NCBI GenBank assembly: GCA_023525715.1
Contig: CM042017.1
Location: forward strand, 80,408,857-80,472,856
Length of the DNA: 64,000 bases
Source of the DNA: Cichorium intybus
Taxonomy: Eukaryota; Streptophyta; Magnoliopsida; Asterales; Asteraceae
Direction of reading: 5' to 3'
Part shown: positions 62,302-64,000 of the stretch, in pieces
Layout of the letters: each line of letters starts with the position of its first letter
Numbering within the stretch: position 1 is the stretch's first letter
The notes under the pieces: model-generated
The model's database searches: none
What the model saw: only the letters and a program-made list of their open reading frames with translations
Told to the model about the DNA's origin: nothing
Made by a program: the position numbers and the translations under genes

Positions 62302-62456
62302 TTTGGTTGCGGTATGTTTTGTACTTTTAGTTTTCATTATTTTAAAATCCAAGACGTAATTATCATGATTTGCTTGTGGTAGTAATGTTGGGTGGTGACG
62401 AAGATAAGGGTGACGTAATTATTTTGAAATCCACTAACACATCGACAGCATCGAAA

Positions 62457-64000
<1,544 letters not shown>

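Overview
The window is nuclear DNA of a flowering plant. It is AT-rich, its genes have GT-AG introns, and most of it is plant-type mobile DNA. The repeat families look to me like those of Asteraceae (lettuce or sunflower relatives), but that is a guess. I see no housekeeping gene that is clearly complete; nearly everything that can be explained is a transposable element or a host-gene fragment carried by one.

Left part (1-8150): a solo Ty3/gypsy-type LTR (1116-4745) with a perfect 5-bp target duplication, one weak HECT-ligase-like fragment, and otherwise unassigned DNA. Centre-left (8213-24501): the most notable object, a ~16.3-kb Mutator-like element (MULE) bounded on both sides by long (TA)n arrays. 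It has an uninterrupted seven-exon transposase gene on the + strand (880 codons), a tandem-Agenet (Tudor-like) gene on the - strand, and a ten-exon Ulp1/C48 SUMO-protease-like gene on the - strand with two homopolymer frameshifts. The two - strand genes have duplicated leader exons. A hAT element (8945-9753) and a syntaxin-like exon also lie inside it.

24502-27200 is a chain of foldback MITE-like elements separated by (TA)n arrays, then a PIF/Harbinger relic. 27442-33483 is a gene-capturing Helitron holding KAS I, DGS1 and kinesin-7 fragments, all on the - strand; it also received a copia-like solo LTR and a short retroposon. 33675-54818 is a nest of retrotransposons: an outer Ty3/gypsy chromovirus (TSD TATAC) was hit by a complete 11-kb chromovirus (38289-49376, TSD TCCCG) and by a third element now left as a solo LTR (49925-51478, TSD TATAA). 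The outer element itself landed exactly on the 3' end of a second Helitron (54823 to about 59230), which carries a WNK-kinase/Lsi2-like chimera with preserved splice sites and a SINE with a 17-bp target duplication. 59321-64000 holds a long-TIR element, a tandem duplication and two more (TA)n-bordered elements, the last running off the edge.

How it fits together: the MULE genes would act together (transposase mobilises; the Agenet and Ulp1-like proteins may address chromatin and SUMO). The terminal motif of this MULE recurs in neighbouring (TA)n-bordered elements, suggesting one family that uses TA microsatellites as landing sites. The gypsy, Helitron, hAT and SINE parts are defective or non-autonomous.
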